The notes: generated from the sequence alone by a model not told the origin. A stretch of DNA of 64,000 nt from Paenibacillus algicola (GCF_005577435.1 NZ_CP040396.1:3104501-3168500), one strand, 5' to 3'; shown: positions 20,637-30,619, counted from the first letter of the stretch. Translations and numbers: made by a program.

Positions 20637-21518
20637 TTGCAAGCGCCCATGTTACCCCCGTTGAATCCTGTTGTGCACTGGGCACAGCAGCATCGTCAAG
20701 CCAAGGAACGAGTCATACAGCGGCGAATCCGCGATTTTGAAATATTGCTGCTGGAGCACGGAGAGGTGGAGGTTGAAATACAAGGAAGAGAGCCCTTTCT
20801 CGTTCAATCCGGTCAATTCTTCCTGCTGCCCGCAGAGCTCAAGCACCGGGTACAGGTTCTCTCCCAGCCTGACGCCCTGTTTCTTGGAGTCCATTTTGAT
20901 TTCTACAATGAGCTGCTGATCGCCAAGGATGAAGACATTATCGTGTACGGAGATCCCGATGAACCGGTTCACTACTGCAGCATGCCGCAGAGCCCTGAGT
21001 TTCAGGAGTGGCTCTCCCCCGGCAGCCTGCATGCGACTCCTGAGATGTATAGCCTGCTGAGCACGATTATCCATGAATTCACCCAGCGACCAGCCGGCTA
21101 TATGATGTGCTGCCAGGGCCTGCTGCTGCAGCTGTTCGCTCAGATGTCGAGAGCTATTCACCAGCATCATCGGACAGGAGCCAGCGCCGGCATGCAGCTG
21201 GCGATCACGCGTCTGGCCGCAGCCATCGAACAGAATGTCGCCGAACACTGGTGTAACGAGAAGATGGCCGACCTGCTGAATATTAATGTGGATTATATGG
21301 GACGGTTATTTAAGAAGTGCACGGGACTTAGCCCCAATAAATTCGTCCAGCAAATCCGCCACGCTGAAGCCAAGCGCCTGCTGCGGGAAACCAGCGACAC
21401 GATTGAAGCCGTCGGCTATGCCGTGGGCTATAAGGATGTTCATTATTTCGTACGTATTTTTCATAAATGGGAGGGCATGCCTCCTGGAGAGTATCGTAAA
21501 TTCTGCCGCCTGCTATAG
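20637..21518 (+). CDS. AraC-family transcriptional regulator
   Basis: 293 residues. Translation most likely begins at TTG 20637: AGGAGG is 9 bases upstream, while the next ATG is 21 bases away. The N-terminal half is a cupin-like sugar-sensing domain (PFLVQSGQFFLLPAELKHRVQ). The C-terminal 100 residues hold two helix-turn-helix motifs ending in DVHYFVRIFHKWEGMPPGEYRK. It is divergent from the PhyH gene and convergent with the MalFG importer. It probably activates one of these in response to a sugar. Confidence 0.88.
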   Translation: MQAPMLPPLNPVVHWAQQHRQAKERVIQRRIRDFEILLLEHGEVEVEIQGREPFLVQSGQFFLLPAELKHRVQVLSQPDALFLGVHFDFYNELLIAKDEDIIVYGDPDEPVHYCSMPQSPEFQEWLSPGSLHATPEMYSLLSTIIHEFTQRPAGYMMCCQGLLLQLFAQMSRAIHQHHRTGASAGMQLAITRLAAAIEQNVAEHWCNEKMADLLNINVDYMGRLFKKCTGLSPNKFVQQIRHAEAKRLLRETSDTIEAVGYAVGYKDVHYFVRIFHKWEGMPPGEYRKFCRLL

Positions 21519-21626
21519 CCATGCCTACAGCGGAGGAGGAGTTCTTTCATTCCCCGAAGGCTTTCGTACAGCGTCTGGCTCCGTGACATGTGATCCCGGT
21601 TCACCGGATGCTCCTATTCAACCAAC

Positions 21627-21673
21627 AAAAGGACGTTCCCCAAACGATCCTTCGACCTTGAGAAACGTCCTTT
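21627..21673. terminator. Bidirectional terminator between AraC and importer genes
   Basis: AAAGGACGTT pairs perfectly with AACGTCCTTT between two convergent genes. Only short A/T runs flank it. Confidence 0.55.
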
Positions 21674-21685
21674 ATGCTTAGGCGA

Positions 21686-22999
21686 TCAGCCTTTCACCCC
21701 CGAGAAGGAAACTCCCTTCTCAATGTATTTCTGCGCGAACAGAAAGATCAGCAGCAGCGGAATCATGGACACCAGAGCGCTCGCCATCAGCATGTTCTGC
21801 AGCACGCTAGGCTGGTTCTGAAGATCATTCAGCGCAACGGTAAACGTCCAGTATTTCGGAGAGCTATTCACGACGAGCGGCCACAGAAATTCGTTCCACA
21901 CAGGAATGAAGGTCATCACCGCCACCGTAGTGAAGATTGGAATTGAAAGCGGCGTTACAATCTGAATAAAGGTTCTCCACTCTGTGGCTCCATCGACTCT
22001 GGCAGCCTGCAGCAGCTCCTTCGAGATCTGCTCGAAAAATCCTTTGAACAGGAAAATGACAATCCCCCAGGCTGTATGCGGCAAAATGACGGCAAGCAGG
22101 GAGTTAACCAGGCCCAAATCCTTCATAAGCAGGTACAGCGGCAGCAGGAGTGAGATATCCGGAATCATAATTGTCGCGAGAAAGAACATCACCCAGAAGA
22201 ACTTCCACCGCTTGCTCTCGATCAGGTGAGCCAGTGCATATCCGGCCAATCCACCGAGCACAAGCTGGACAAGCACGCTGGACACCGTAATAATCGTGCT
22301 GTTCAGGAAATACTGTGCAAATCCGAGAGGCCCTGCTGTATCCTGTGCGACTTTGTTCAAGGCCAGATAGCTGCTGAATACGGAAATCCAGCTGTCGTCC
22401 TCTTGAATCGACACCACTTGTCCCTTCACCAGCTCATTGGACTGATAAAAGGTTGAGAAGCGGCTCGCCAGATCGGTTTCCGCGATGGCCGCCGTAGCTT
22501 TCACCGCTCCCCCCTCTTCCCCCTTCCATTGAAACTCTGACAGCTTCTGCTCGCGAATCACAGGCAGCTTCCGGTCCATCATCGTCTCATTAAAAATCGT
22601 GGTCGGCACAACCTTCGGCTGACCGACAAGAAACATGGAGGATACCGTCTCAGCAGTATAGATAACCTTGCCGTCCTTAATGCCCGTGACCTGAACATCC
22701 CCGATGCTCTCGCGGATGTTCTTCATCCACGGATACCACATGGCCCGCATGGCATCCTTCTCATAGAACTCCGGATCACTTTCAGTCGTGCCGGTATAGT
22801 CAATGGTGACGTCGATTGACTGAGGAATACTCGGCAGCCATTTGGGTGGATAGGAGTTAATATCCTTCTCCGTTTTCAGAGAGGAGGCAAACATCCACAG
22901 CGTCGGAATCAGTGCGAAGATGACGAAGGTGATCGTGACGACATACGCCGTAATTTTCAGCGACCGCCCTCCTTTTTCCTTGATTGTGGTCGGTTCCAT
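21686..22999 (-). CDS. ABC sugar permease, MalG type with a large extracytoplasmic insert
   Basis: 437 residues from ATG 22999 (AAAGGA 8 bases upstream). The first membrane segment is near residues 17-38. A hydrophilic stretch of about 160 residues follows before the remaining membrane helices, which carry the EAA loop (ELLQAARVDGATEWRTFIQIVTPLS). Usual MalG permeases are about 280 residues, so the insert is unusual and resembles the P2 loop of MalF in position. The gene follows the partner permease by 4 bases. It belongs to a second importer in the agar region. Confidence 0.85.
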   Translation of the reverse strand: MEPTTIKEKGGRSLKITAYVVTITFVIFALIPTLWMFASSLKTEKDINSYPPKWLPSIPQSIDVTIDYTGTTESDPEFYEKDAMRAMWYPWMKNIRESIGDVQVTGIKDGKVIYTAETVSSMFLVGQPKVVPTTIFNETMMDRKLPVIREQKLSEFQWKGEEGGAVKATAAIAETDLASRFSTFYQSNELVKGQVVSIQEDDSWISVFSSYLALNKVAQDTAGPLGFAQYFLNSTIITVSSVLVQLVLGGLAGYALAHLIESKRWKFFWVMFFLATIMIPDISLLLPLYLLMKDLGLVNSLLAVILPHTAWGIVIFLFKGFFEQISKELLQAARVDGATEWRTFIQIVTPLSIPIFTTVAVMTFIPVWNEFLWPLVVNSSPKYWTFTVALNDLQNQPSVLQNMLMASALVSMIPLLLIFLFAQKYIEKGVSFSGVKG

Positions 23000-23003
23000 A
23001 AGA

Positions 23004-23873
23004 TCAATCCTTTTCTGCAGAAATTTTATTCTGTACAATGGTCAGCAGCGCAATCACGAAGAACATAAATACGGAAATGGCACCGGAGATGCCAAACCGG
23101 GACTGCTGAAAGGCGGAATTGACGACGAGCATGGATACGACCGTTGTGCTTCCGGCCGGCCCGCCCTGTGTCATAATATAAATATTATCGTAAGCAAGCA
23201 GTACACTGGACATGAACGCAATGAACTGGATGATAATAATGAACCGGATGCTTGGCAGCAGCATCGTCCACATTCTTCTCCAGGGCCCGGCGCCGTCCAT
23301 TTTGGCCGCTTCCAGAATTTCCGTAGGAACCGATTTCAAGGCCGAGTAATACAGCAGCAGTGAAATCCCGTTGCCCGCAAACACCGCAGGCAGTACAATA
23401 GCAAGCTTGGTCATGCTGGCATCATTCAGCCATAGATAAGGACCCAGTCCGAAGAATTCAAGCCAGTAATTCAGCAATCCGAAATCCGGATTGTACATCC
23501 ATTTCCAGACCAGCACTCCGCCGACAAGCGGCATAATAACCGGCAGCTGATACATAAACCGGAAGAACGCATTCCCTTTGCGAATATCCATCAGAAACAA
23601 AGCCTGAACAATCGGAATCCAGAACGTAAGCCCCAGGTACAGCACGAAGAACACGAAGGTGTTCGACATCGCCTGCCAGAAGGTCGTGGATTTCAAGAAC
23701 TCGGCATAGTTAGCGAGCCCCACAAATTTGCCCGGCGGGTTTACGATGTTATAGTCAAACAAGCTCAAGTACGCCATGTTTACCAGCGGATAATATTTAA
23801 ACAGCACATAGCATATGATGGAAGGCAGCAAGAACAGTACAGGCACCCAGCGAATGTTTAATTTACGCAGCAT
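23004..23873 (-). CDS. ABC sugar permease, MalF type
   Basis: 289 residues, six membrane helices and an EAA loop (EILEAAKMDGAGPWRRMWTMLLPSI). It sits between the binding protein gene and the MalG-type gene. A strong hairpin separates it from the binding protein gene, which commonly gives lower permease than receptor expression. Confidence 0.88.
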   Translation of the reverse strand: MLRKLNIRWVPVLFLLPSIICYVLFKYYPLVNMAYLSLFDYNIVNPPGKFVGLANYAEFLKSTTFWQAMSNTFVFFVLYLGLTFWIPIVQALFLMDIRKGNAFFRFMYQLPVIMPLVGGVLVWKWMYNPDFGLLNYWLEFFGLGPYLWLNDASMTKLAIVLPAVFAGNGISLLLYYSALKSVPTEILEAAKMDGAGPWRRMWTMLLPSIRFIIIIQFIAFMSSVLLAYDNIYIMTQGGPAGSTTVVSMLVVNSAFQQSRFGISGAISVFMFFVIALLTIVQNKISAEKD

Positions 23874-23903
23874 AAGTCTCCCTCATCCCCAAAACGGCGT
23901 TCA

Positions 23904-23927
23904 GGATTCCCCCGAAAGGGGGAATCC
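23904..23927 (-). terminator. Attenuator hairpin between binding protein and permease genes
   Basis: GGATTCCCCC and GGGGGAATCC form a perfect 10-base stem with a GAAA-type tetraloop. No long U-tract follows, so it is likely a partial terminator or mRNA stabiliser. Confidence 0.6.
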
Positions 23928-23936
23928 CTGGCGCTA

Positions 23937-25334
23937 TTATTTTTTGATTTCTTTGTTGTACTTGTCGACGACTTCGCGTTGAGCCAAATCCTGAGCCTCC
24001 TGCATAACCTTCATCGGGTCAGCACTCTCATCCATCAGCACTTGCTGTACAGCCTTGACCACATAAGGGCTCAAGCGAGCCTTCAGGAAGTACTCCAGAC
24101 GCCCTTCCTGAGCAGCATTCTGGACATTCTGGATCAGCTCTTCCGGCATCCCTTCAACGAACTGGGAAGCGTCCACATCACTGCGTACATTCAGCAGGTT
24201 CGGGAAAATACCGTTATCCATCTGATACTGCAGCAAACCGTCCTGAACTTCCTTCGATACGATGTAAGTCGCGTACGTGAACGCCGCTTGCTGCTTCTCC
24301 GGAGTCGCTTTCGGGTTAAAGATCATGACTGCACCGCCAACCTGTGCAGGGGAAGAACCTCCAGGTCCCGGCGGAAGCGCAGAGAAGCCAATGTTCTCGA
24401 TATCCATACCGGCAGATACCATACCGCCGAACCAGTTGGATGCCGCAATCATGGAAGCCGCACGATTCTGATAGAAATCATCGGAGTTTTCGTCCAGGCT
24501 TTGCACGACATTTTTCTGAGTTGCATTATACTTGAATTTTAGATCCTGATAATACTGCAGTGCCTGCACCGCCGGCTCGGAGGTAAAGGTCAGCTTGACA
24601 CTTCCATCCTCCTGCCGCTCTGTCAAATCTCCGCCGGCCTGCCAGACATAGTATTCAAAGAACCAGTCCGCCCAGTCCATTCCAAGCAGTGCATATCCAT
24701 ATTGATTCTTGGAAGGATCAGACAGCTTCTGAGCCGCTTCACCAAACGATTCCCAATCCTTTAATGCTTCCTTCGGATCCAGGCCTGCATCCGCAAACAT
24801 CTGCTTGTTATAGGCAAGACCGGTCACGTACATGAGGTTCGGAATGCCGTAAATTTTGCCATCGCGGGTTGCGGCCTGCATAGCTGAAGGCAAAATTTGG
24901 TCCTTCTCTGCGTAGTTATTCCACAGTTCTGTAATATCTGCAGCAATGCCTTGATCAATATAGGACTCCATATCCGGGAACGCGTTCGCGTACAAATCCG
25001 GCTGCTTCCCGCCAACCACGGCTGTCATGAACTGCTCTCTTTCCTTGGTCAGCGTCTGCATAACATGCTCTACCTTAATGTTCGGATGCTTCTCGGCAAA
25101 ATCCTTGAATACCTGCTCCCAGTATGGCTTGGCAGGATCACCGTCCTGCGGCATATCCCATGCTACAATCTCTACAACCTCGCCCGATGCCTGCGGCGTT
25201 GCCTCTTGACCATCCGCCCCGCTGCTGGAATCGCTTCCAGTAGTGCCCGTGCCATTGCCGGAGCATGCCGATACGAACATGGATGTCAGCAGCGTCAGGG
25301 TAAGAAGCGCTTTAGATCTGATCTTTCTCTTCAT
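23937..25334 (-). CDS. ABC sugar-binding lipoprotein (MalE-type), paralogue 1
   Basis: 465 residues from ATG 25334 (GGGGGA 7 bases upstream; an ATG five codons earlier is less likely). The lipobox is VSACS, followed by a Gly/Ser/Asp-rich linker and a family 1 extracellular binding fold (EIVAWDMP, GKQPDLYANAFPDMESYIDQGIAADITELW). It is the receptor of the MalFG importer downstream. It is closely related to the next binding protein gene upstream, so a duplication is likely. Confidence 0.88.
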   Translation of the reverse strand: MKRKIRSKALLTLTLLTSMFVSACSGNGTGTTGSDSSSGADGQEATPQASGEVVEIVAWDMPQDGDPAKPYWEQVFKDFAEKHPNIKVEHVMQTLTKEREQFMTAVVGGKQPDLYANAFPDMESYIDQGIAADITELWNNYAEKDQILPSAMQAATRDGKIYGIPNLMYVTGLAYNKQMFADAGLDPKEALKDWESFGEAAQKLSDPSKNQYGYALLGMDWADWFFEYYVWQAGGDLTERQEDGSVKLTFTSEPAVQALQYYQDLKFKYNATQKNVVQSLDENSDDFYQNRAASMIAASNWFGGMVSAGMDIENIGFSALPPGPGGSSPAQVGGAVMIFNPKATPEKQQAAFTYATYIVSKEVQDGLLQYQMDNGIFPNLLNVRSDVDASQFVEGMPEELIQNVQNAAQEGRLEYFLKARLSPYVVKAVQQVLMDESADPMKVMQEAQDLAQREVVDKYNKEIKK

Positions 25335-25470
25335 CGTTGAATCCCCCATTCATGAGATGTCTTTACTCTTTCAATTGTAAAGAACACCTTAAGGAGGCAC
25401 GTACGAATATATTAAGCAGCGGCTACGAAAATCTTAATCATTCCTTCCTTTGAAATAGTGAAATCCAAAA

Positions 25471-25513
25471 AGCGCCGCCCGAAACAGGCTCCTTCTCCTG
25501 TTCGGGCGGCGCT
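25471..25513 (-). terminator. Strong terminator after the second binding-protein gene
   Basis: AGCGCCGCCCGAACAGG pairs with its complement with one bulge. On the minus strand it is followed by CTTTTTGG. It separates the sensor-regulator-binding protein unit from the importer unit. Confidence 0.8.
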
Positions 25514-25518
25514 CACGC

Positions 25519-26871
25519 TCACCGGATGTCTTCATTATACTGCTGAACCACTTCCTTCTCCGCCTGTTCCTGCGCTCTTGTGAGCAGCTCGTAAGGGTCT
25601 GCCTCCTCGTGCAGCAATGCTTCCTGCACGGCCTTTGAGACATATGGGCTCAATCTTGATTTCAAAAAATACTCCAGCCTGCTCTGCTCAGCCGCCTGCT
25701 GAATGCTTCGGACCAACTCCCCCGGCATACCCTCAGCATAGATCGCCGGGTTCACATCATCCCGGTAGGACAGCAGATTAGGCAGCTTCCCCTGCTCCTG
25801 CTGAAAGCGCAGCATTTCCTCGTGGGCATACTTGGAGGTCATGAAGGTCGCATACGTGAAGGCGGCCTGCTGCTTCTCACTGGAAGCCTTCGGATTAAAG
25901 ATCCAGATGCCCCCGCCAACCTGGGACAGCGATACGCCGGCAGGCCCCGCAGGAAACATAGCAATTCCGATATCCTCCAGATGTACCCCCGACTCCCGCA
26001 TCTCTCCAAACCAGTTCGAGGCCACAATCATTGTCGCAGCACGACCGAAGTAGAAATCCTTTTTGCTGTCATCCAAGCTCTGAAGCACATCGGGCTGTAT
26101 CGCATCATATTGAAATCTCAGATCCTGGTAGTATTCCAGTGCTCTGACCGCCGCCTCGGAATTAAACGTTAGCTCCACACTTCCGTCCGCATGCCGCCGG
26201 GTCAGATCGCCTCCGGCCTGCCACACATAATACTCATAGAACCAGTCGGCCCACTCTGTGCCCAGAATGGCATAGCCGTAACGATCCTTTGAAGCATCCT
26301 TCAGGTCCCGGGCCGCCTTGGCGAAGGTATCCCAGTCCTGCAGCACCTCCTCCGGCTGAAGCTGCTGCTCCTGAAAGATCCGCTTGTTATAGGCAAGAGC
26401 AGTCACATACATCAGGTTCGGAATGCCGTACACCCTGCCCCGCTGGGATGCCGTATCCATAGCAATCGGCGAGTAATGAATACGGTCCGGATACGCCTCC
26501 CACAGCTCTGTGATATCTGCTGGAATGCCCTGGTCGATATACGTTTCCATATCCGGAAAGGCAGCATTATACAAATCCGGCTGCTCACCGCCGGCCACTG
26601 CCGTCATAAACTGCTCACGTTCCTTTTGGTAGGCAGCTTCCATGTGAATGACCCGAATATGGGGATACAGCCTCTCGAACTCATGAAACATCAAATCATA
26701 GTACGGCTTGTCCGCCGAGCCTGCAAATGGCTTATCCCAGACGACAATCTCGACCACTTGCTCTGTCACGCCGCCCTCCAGCTTCAAGGGCTTGCTGCCT
26801 GTACAGGAGGCAAGCAGAGGAAGAGCGAGCGTTAGGAGCAGCATTTTTTTCAAAACGGAGCCCTTCTTCAT
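25519..26871 (-). CDS. Sugar-binding lipoprotein, paralogue 2, in operon with a YesMN two-component system
   Basis: 450 residues with lipobox LLASC and the same fold as its neighbour: REQFMTAVAGGEQPDLYNAAFPDMETYIDQ is nearly shared, so the two arose by duplication. It starts 12 bases after the response-regulator stop and ends at a strong terminator, so it is co-transcribed with the kinase and regulator, not with the permeases. It may present ligand to the sensor kinase, or serve as a second receptor for the same importer. The sequence does not decide. Confidence 0.82.
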   Translation of the reverse strand: MKKGSVLKKMLLLTLALPLLASCTGSKPLKLEGGVTEQVVEIVVWDKPFAGSADKPYYDLMFHEFERLYPHIRVIHMEAAYQKEREQFMTAVAGGEQPDLYNAAFPDMETYIDQGIPADITELWEAYPDRIHYSPIAMDTASQRGRVYGIPNLMYVTALAYNKRIFQEQQLQPEEVLQDWDTFAKAARDLKDASKDRYGYAILGTEWADWFYEYYVWQAGGDLTRRHADGSVELTFNSEAAVRALEYYQDLRFQYDAIQPDVLQSLDDSKKDFYFGRAATMIVASNWFGEMRESGVHLEDIGIAMFPAGPAGVSLSQVGGGIWIFNPKASSEKQQAAFTYATFMTSKYAHEEMLRFQQEQGKLPNLLSYRDDVNPAIYAEGMPGELVRSIQQAAEQSRLEYFLKSRLSPYVSKAVQEALLHEEADPYELLTRAQEQAEKEVVQQYNEDIR

Positions 26872-26883
26872 GCCGTTCCCCCC

Positions 26884-28506
26884 TTAGGTCTGATCGGAGC
26901 TCTGCTCCCGGTATTGTCCCGGTGTCATCTTGAACCGCTTGCGGAACACACTGCCGAAGTAGGCAGCATCCTCAAATCCCACCCGCTCGCTGATTTCCCG
27001 GATTTTGAGGTCTGTTTCCACCAGCAGCCGGGCGGCCTCCTTCATCCGCAATCCATTCAAGTAATCGACAAAGGATTCACCGTACTTCTCCTTAAACCGC
27101 TTGGAGAAATAATTCGGATGGATGAAAAAACGCTCTGCAATGACCGAAAGCTGAATCGGCTCGGCATAATGCTGCTCCAAATACACACGCACTGCCTCCA
27201 TAATCTCCTTGCCATCCAAATTGCTGGTGTGGGAGAGCAGCCCGATCATATTCGTAACGAGCTTGTTCATCATATCTACAATGTCCTGCCACGCCGTCGT
27301 CTGCTCCAGCTCGCGCTGCAGATCCGTCAGCTCCCCAATCGCCCACTTGGAGTTGTCGGCATGGACCAGCCAGTATTTGTTCAGGAACAGGTACAGATCA
27401 ACACAGAACCACTCGACCATGACATAGCTGGAGGACGGCTCCTGCACAATGGCGCCCAGGCGGCGTTCAATCCATTTATGGATTTTGTCTCTTTCCCATT
27501 TGCCCAGCCAGTCCTCCAGCAGCCTGATATCCTCTTGACTGATAAAGGATTTGCGCTGAGCCTCCTTCCCGGTAGAGGTGATCGTCGGGGTCTGATAGAT
27601 TCGGCTGCTTCCGTGCAAAATCGAATTACGAGCGATCTGCTTCGCCTCCCGGTAGCTTTCCTGCACGCGCGTAATCTGCTCCTGATAAGGCCCTACACCA
27701 ATGGTCGCTTCAAGGCGCAAATACTTGCGAATGCCGAAAGAGATGGATTCCAGCGCAGAGGTTACGCCCGCCTTATCCTGTCCTTTTCGCAGACCCAGAA
27801 CGTAAACCAGCTCAAAGCGCCGCAGCGAGTGATGCACCAGAATGCCCTGGATGCTGTTGGAAAGAAACCGCTCTGTGACAATATTCTTGATTGCAAACCA
27901 GAGCAGACTCTCCTCCTGGGACCCGAAGGACTGATGCGGCACCTTGAACGACTCCAGCTGAATGACAACGGCTGTAAAATAGGCTCCATGCCTCGCAAGC
28001 TCCTCCAGCTCCGCGGTGGCTGTCACGAAATCCTCCTCCTGCAGAAACTGCGTCAGCGCCTGTTGCCGGAACGCCTCCTGGCTGGTCTCCGCTACGCTTC
28101 GAAGCTCCTGGATCATCTGCACCGTCTGGTGTTCCGCTTCCTTGCGCTCCAGCAGACTCGACAGCGTGGCGTACAGCTCCTCTTCCTCCAGCGGCTTCAC
28201 CATGTAATTGGCTACCCCGTACTTGATCGCCTGCTTCGCATAGTCAAAGTTATCGAAGCCCGTAATAATGACGACCTGGACCTCGCTGTCGAGCAGCCGG
28301 GCCTGCCGAATAAATTCCAGTCCGTCGATGCCCGGCATGTGAATATCTGTCAGGATCAGGTCCGGCTTGACACTTTTCATCAGCTGAAGCCCCTGTACAC
28401 CGTCTCCCGCTTCCGCAATCACCGTGACCGGCAGACCGGTCTGGGTAATCTTGTGAATAATGCCCTGGCGTATGATCGGCTCGTCATCCAATACCATGAT
28501 GTTCAT
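26884..28506 (-). CDS. YesN-type response regulator with AraC DNA-binding domain
   Basis: 540 residues. Receiver domain at residues 1-120 with DDE near the start, phosphoacceptor Asp in LILTDIHMPGIDG and the Lys in VKPLEEEE. A middle region of unknown fold follows. The C-terminal AraC domain has FFIHPNYFSKRFKEKYGESF and FEDAAYFGSVFRKRFKMTPGQYR. It starts 4 bases after the kinase stop. It is expected to activate the binding-protein gene and the nearby importer. Confidence 0.9.
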   Translation of the reverse strand: MNIMVLDDEPIIRQGIIHKITQTGLPVTVIAEAGDGVQGLQLMKSVKPDLILTDIHMPGIDGLEFIRQARLLDSEVQVVIITGFDNFDYAKQAIKYGVANYMVKPLEEEELYATLSSLLERKEAEHQTVQMIQELRSVAETSQEAFRQQALTQFLQEEDFVTATAELEELARHGAYFTAVVIQLESFKVPHQSFGSQEESLLWFAIKNIVTERFLSNSIQGILVHHSLRRFELVYVLGLRKGQDKAGVTSALESISFGIRKYLRLEATIGVGPYQEQITRVQESYREAKQIARNSILHGSSRIYQTPTITSTGKEAQRKSFISQEDIRLLEDWLGKWERDKIHKWIERRLGAIVQEPSSSYVMVEWFCVDLYLFLNKYWLVHADNSKWAIGELTDLQRELEQTTAWQDIVDMMNKLVTNMIGLLSHTSNLDGKEIMEAVRVYLEQHYAEPIQLSVIAERFFIHPNYFSKRFKEKYGESFVDYLNGLRMKEAARLLVETDLKIREISERVGFEDAAYFGSVFRKRFKMTPGQYREQSSDQT

Positions 28507-28510
28507 GCTC

Positions 28511-30325
28511 TCATCCCTCCTGATCCGGCAAACAGGTCTTGATCCTCAAGGTAAACGTTGTCCCGTATTCCGCATCACTGCTAAACGTAATGCCGCATTG
28601 ACGACCGTACAGCATCTGAATGCGGGACTGCACATTGCTTAAACCTATGGAGGAGGAGGCACCTCTTGGTGCCCCGCCATCCTCCTGGCTGGCGTCCTGC
28701 AAAAGACCGCTCAGCCACTCCTGCCGCTCGGCGTCAATGGGAAGACCATTGTTCCATATTTTTACCTGCACCTCGTCCTCTTCGCCGGAAATAGCTTCCA
28801 GACGGACGATGCCCCCTTCCAGGCTGCGGCTGATGCCATGATTCACACTGTTTTCCACCAGCGGCTGAAACAGCAGCTTCGGGATCGGCACCTGCTCCAG
28901 ACCGGGCTCCAGATAGATGGAATAATCCAGGCGGTGGTCAAAGCGGATCTTCTGAATGGCCAGGTACAGTCGAATCTGCTCGAATTCGGCATCCAGGCTT
29001 GAAATATCATCCCCGCTGATGTTATAGCGAAACATCTTGGCGAGCGACCTGCTAATAAAGGAAACCCGGTCATCTCCCTGCATGGAGGCAATGCTGTCAA
29101 TGACACCCAAGGTGTTGTACAAAAAATGAGGGTTGATCTGAGATTGCAGCGATTTGATCTCCGCATTCTTTTTCACAATTTCAGCCTCGTACACCTTGCT
29201 GATCAAGCGATTAATTTCCCGGGTCATCCGGTTAAAGGAAGCGCTTAAATATCCAACCTCGTCCTCGGTACGAACCGGAAGCTCCACGGAGTAATTTCCC
29301 TTCTCGATGGATTTCATTCCCTTGCTGAGCAGCTTGAGCGGATTAATCGTGCGAGAGGATATGAATCCCGCCAGCAGCATAGAGATGAGCAGCGTAAAGG
29401 CCCCGATCCAGATCGTCCTCGTCGTAAAATCATCAATGGACAGCGTCAGCTGCCGGGACGGAATTTCCGAGACGACCGCCCAGCCCGTCTGGCCCAGATT
29501 CTCAAAGACAATCAGCTGGCCGCCGGAGTTCTGCTCTCTGAAATAGTGTCCCTTCAGCTGGCCTTGCTGCAGCGCGATTTCCTCCGCCGGCACAATCACT
29601 GCGCCGCGCTCCTCCATCTCCCGCGAATAGACAATAGTCCCCTGCTGCTTATCCACGAGATATGTGCGGCTGCCTACGGACGACTCACTCTCACTGAGCC
29701 ACTGCGCAAGCGCTTCCGGAGATAGCGTGAACACCATCACCCCGATGACCCGGCCCGGGGAAGTTAAGGAAATGTTGCGGATCGCTTGCACATAGGACAG
29801 CGTATAGCCCGGCGGCTCCCCTGCTGTATTCGGATTGTACATATCGGTAGGCAGCCACAGCCCTTTGCCTTCCGCCTCTATCGCGGCGTCAGTCAGACGC
29901 TGCATCTCATTCTGGGCAATGGTCGTCGATACCAGTCCACCCACCCGGAGAGAGAAGCCATCCTGCTGCAGGATCACGACATTGGTCACAATGGGATGAT
30001 TGTACACAAAGTTGGAGATTTTGCCGCGATACGAGCTTTGCCCTTCCGGATCGGTCCCCATACCCATCACAAACTGATGAAAGTCAAAATCCCCGAAATA
30101 GTTCCAGGCAAAGCTTTTGACGTTCGTCAGATTGGCATTCAGCGTCGAAGCGGCCTGCTGTGTCATGCGAACCTGATGATCCACGGCCTGGGTCCTCAAG
30201 TCCTCTGCGGTCCGGAAGTAGAAATCAAATACGAGTACGAATACGATACACAGGACAATAAGCAGGTAAGACAGTAAAATTTTGCGATAAAGCGATTTGC
30301 CGATATAACGGCTCACCGAAGACAT
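28511..30325 (-). CDS. YesM-type sensor histidine kinase
   Basis: About 604 residues from ATG 30325; GTG 30337 with AAGGGGG 8 bases upstream is an equally good start. Two membrane helices flank an extracellular sensor domain of about 270 residues. A HAMP linker, the His_kinase motif INPHFLYNTLG (phosphorylated His) and a HATPase_c domain (PLVENSVNHGIS, IGLSNVQSRIQMLYG) follow. It forms a pair with the downstream YesN-type regulator. These systems typically sense extracellular polysaccharide breakdown products. Confidence 0.9.
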   Translation of the reverse strand: MSSVSRYIGKSLYRKILLSYLLIVLCIVFVLVFDFYFRTAEDLRTQAVDHQVRMTQQAASTLNANLTNVKSFAWNYFGDFDFHQFVMGMGTDPEGQSSYRGKISNFVYNHPIVTNVVILQQDGFSLRVGGLVSTTIAQNEMQRLTDAAIEAEGKGLWLPTDMYNPNTAGEPPGYTLSYVQAIRNISLTSPGRVIGVMVFTLSPEALAQWLSESESSVGSRTYLVDKQQGTIVYSREMEERGAVIVPAEEIALQQGQLKGHYFREQNSGGQLIVFENLGQTGWAVVSEIPSRQLTLSIDDFTTRTIWIGAFTLLISMLLAGFISSRTINPLKLLSKGMKSIEKGNYSVELPVRTEDEVGYLSASFNRMTREINRLISKVYEAEIVKKNAEIKSLQSQINPHFLYNTLGVIDSIASMQGDDRVSFISRSLAKMFRYNISGDDISSLDAEFEQIRLYLAIQKIRFDHRLDYSIYLEPGLEQVPIPKLLFQPLVENSVNHGISRSLEGGIVRLEAISGEEDEVQVKIWNNGLPIDAERQEWLSGLLQDASQEDGGAPRGASSSIGLSNVQSRIQMLYGRQCGITFSSDAEYGTTFTLRIKTCLPDQEG

Positions 30326-30619
30326 GAAGCCTCGCACATCCCTGCCCCCTTCCTGTCGATCTGTCCCATGGTGCCCGTTGCGAAGCACTTTATAATGTCC
30401 ATTGTAAAGGCTGAAGTAGAAACGGAAAAGAGCACCTTTTTCCAGAGAAGCCAAGTGCTTCAGTCAGGCGCTAAACACTTAGCTTCACTGGTGAAATGAG
30501 ATGCCGTTGAAGAGGATAATGTCTTGAATATAAGGCGTGTCCAGGAAGGGGAGGTATGAATATCTTCACGAATATCTATAAAAATCACAAGCTTTATGCC
30601 AAGCGGCAAAGCCCGCTGC
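30326..30619. other. Intergenic stretch upstream of the kinase gene
   Basis: About 290 bases between the kinase start and the next gene's stop. It must hold the promoter of the kinase-regulator-binding protein unit, but I see no clear -35/-10 pair or hairpin I would defend. Confidence 0.4.

Noticed and set aside
26914-28542. A 542-codon plus-strand frame opposite the YesN-type regulator
   Set aside because: It is antisense to clear receiver and AraC domains and has no family features or ribosome site.
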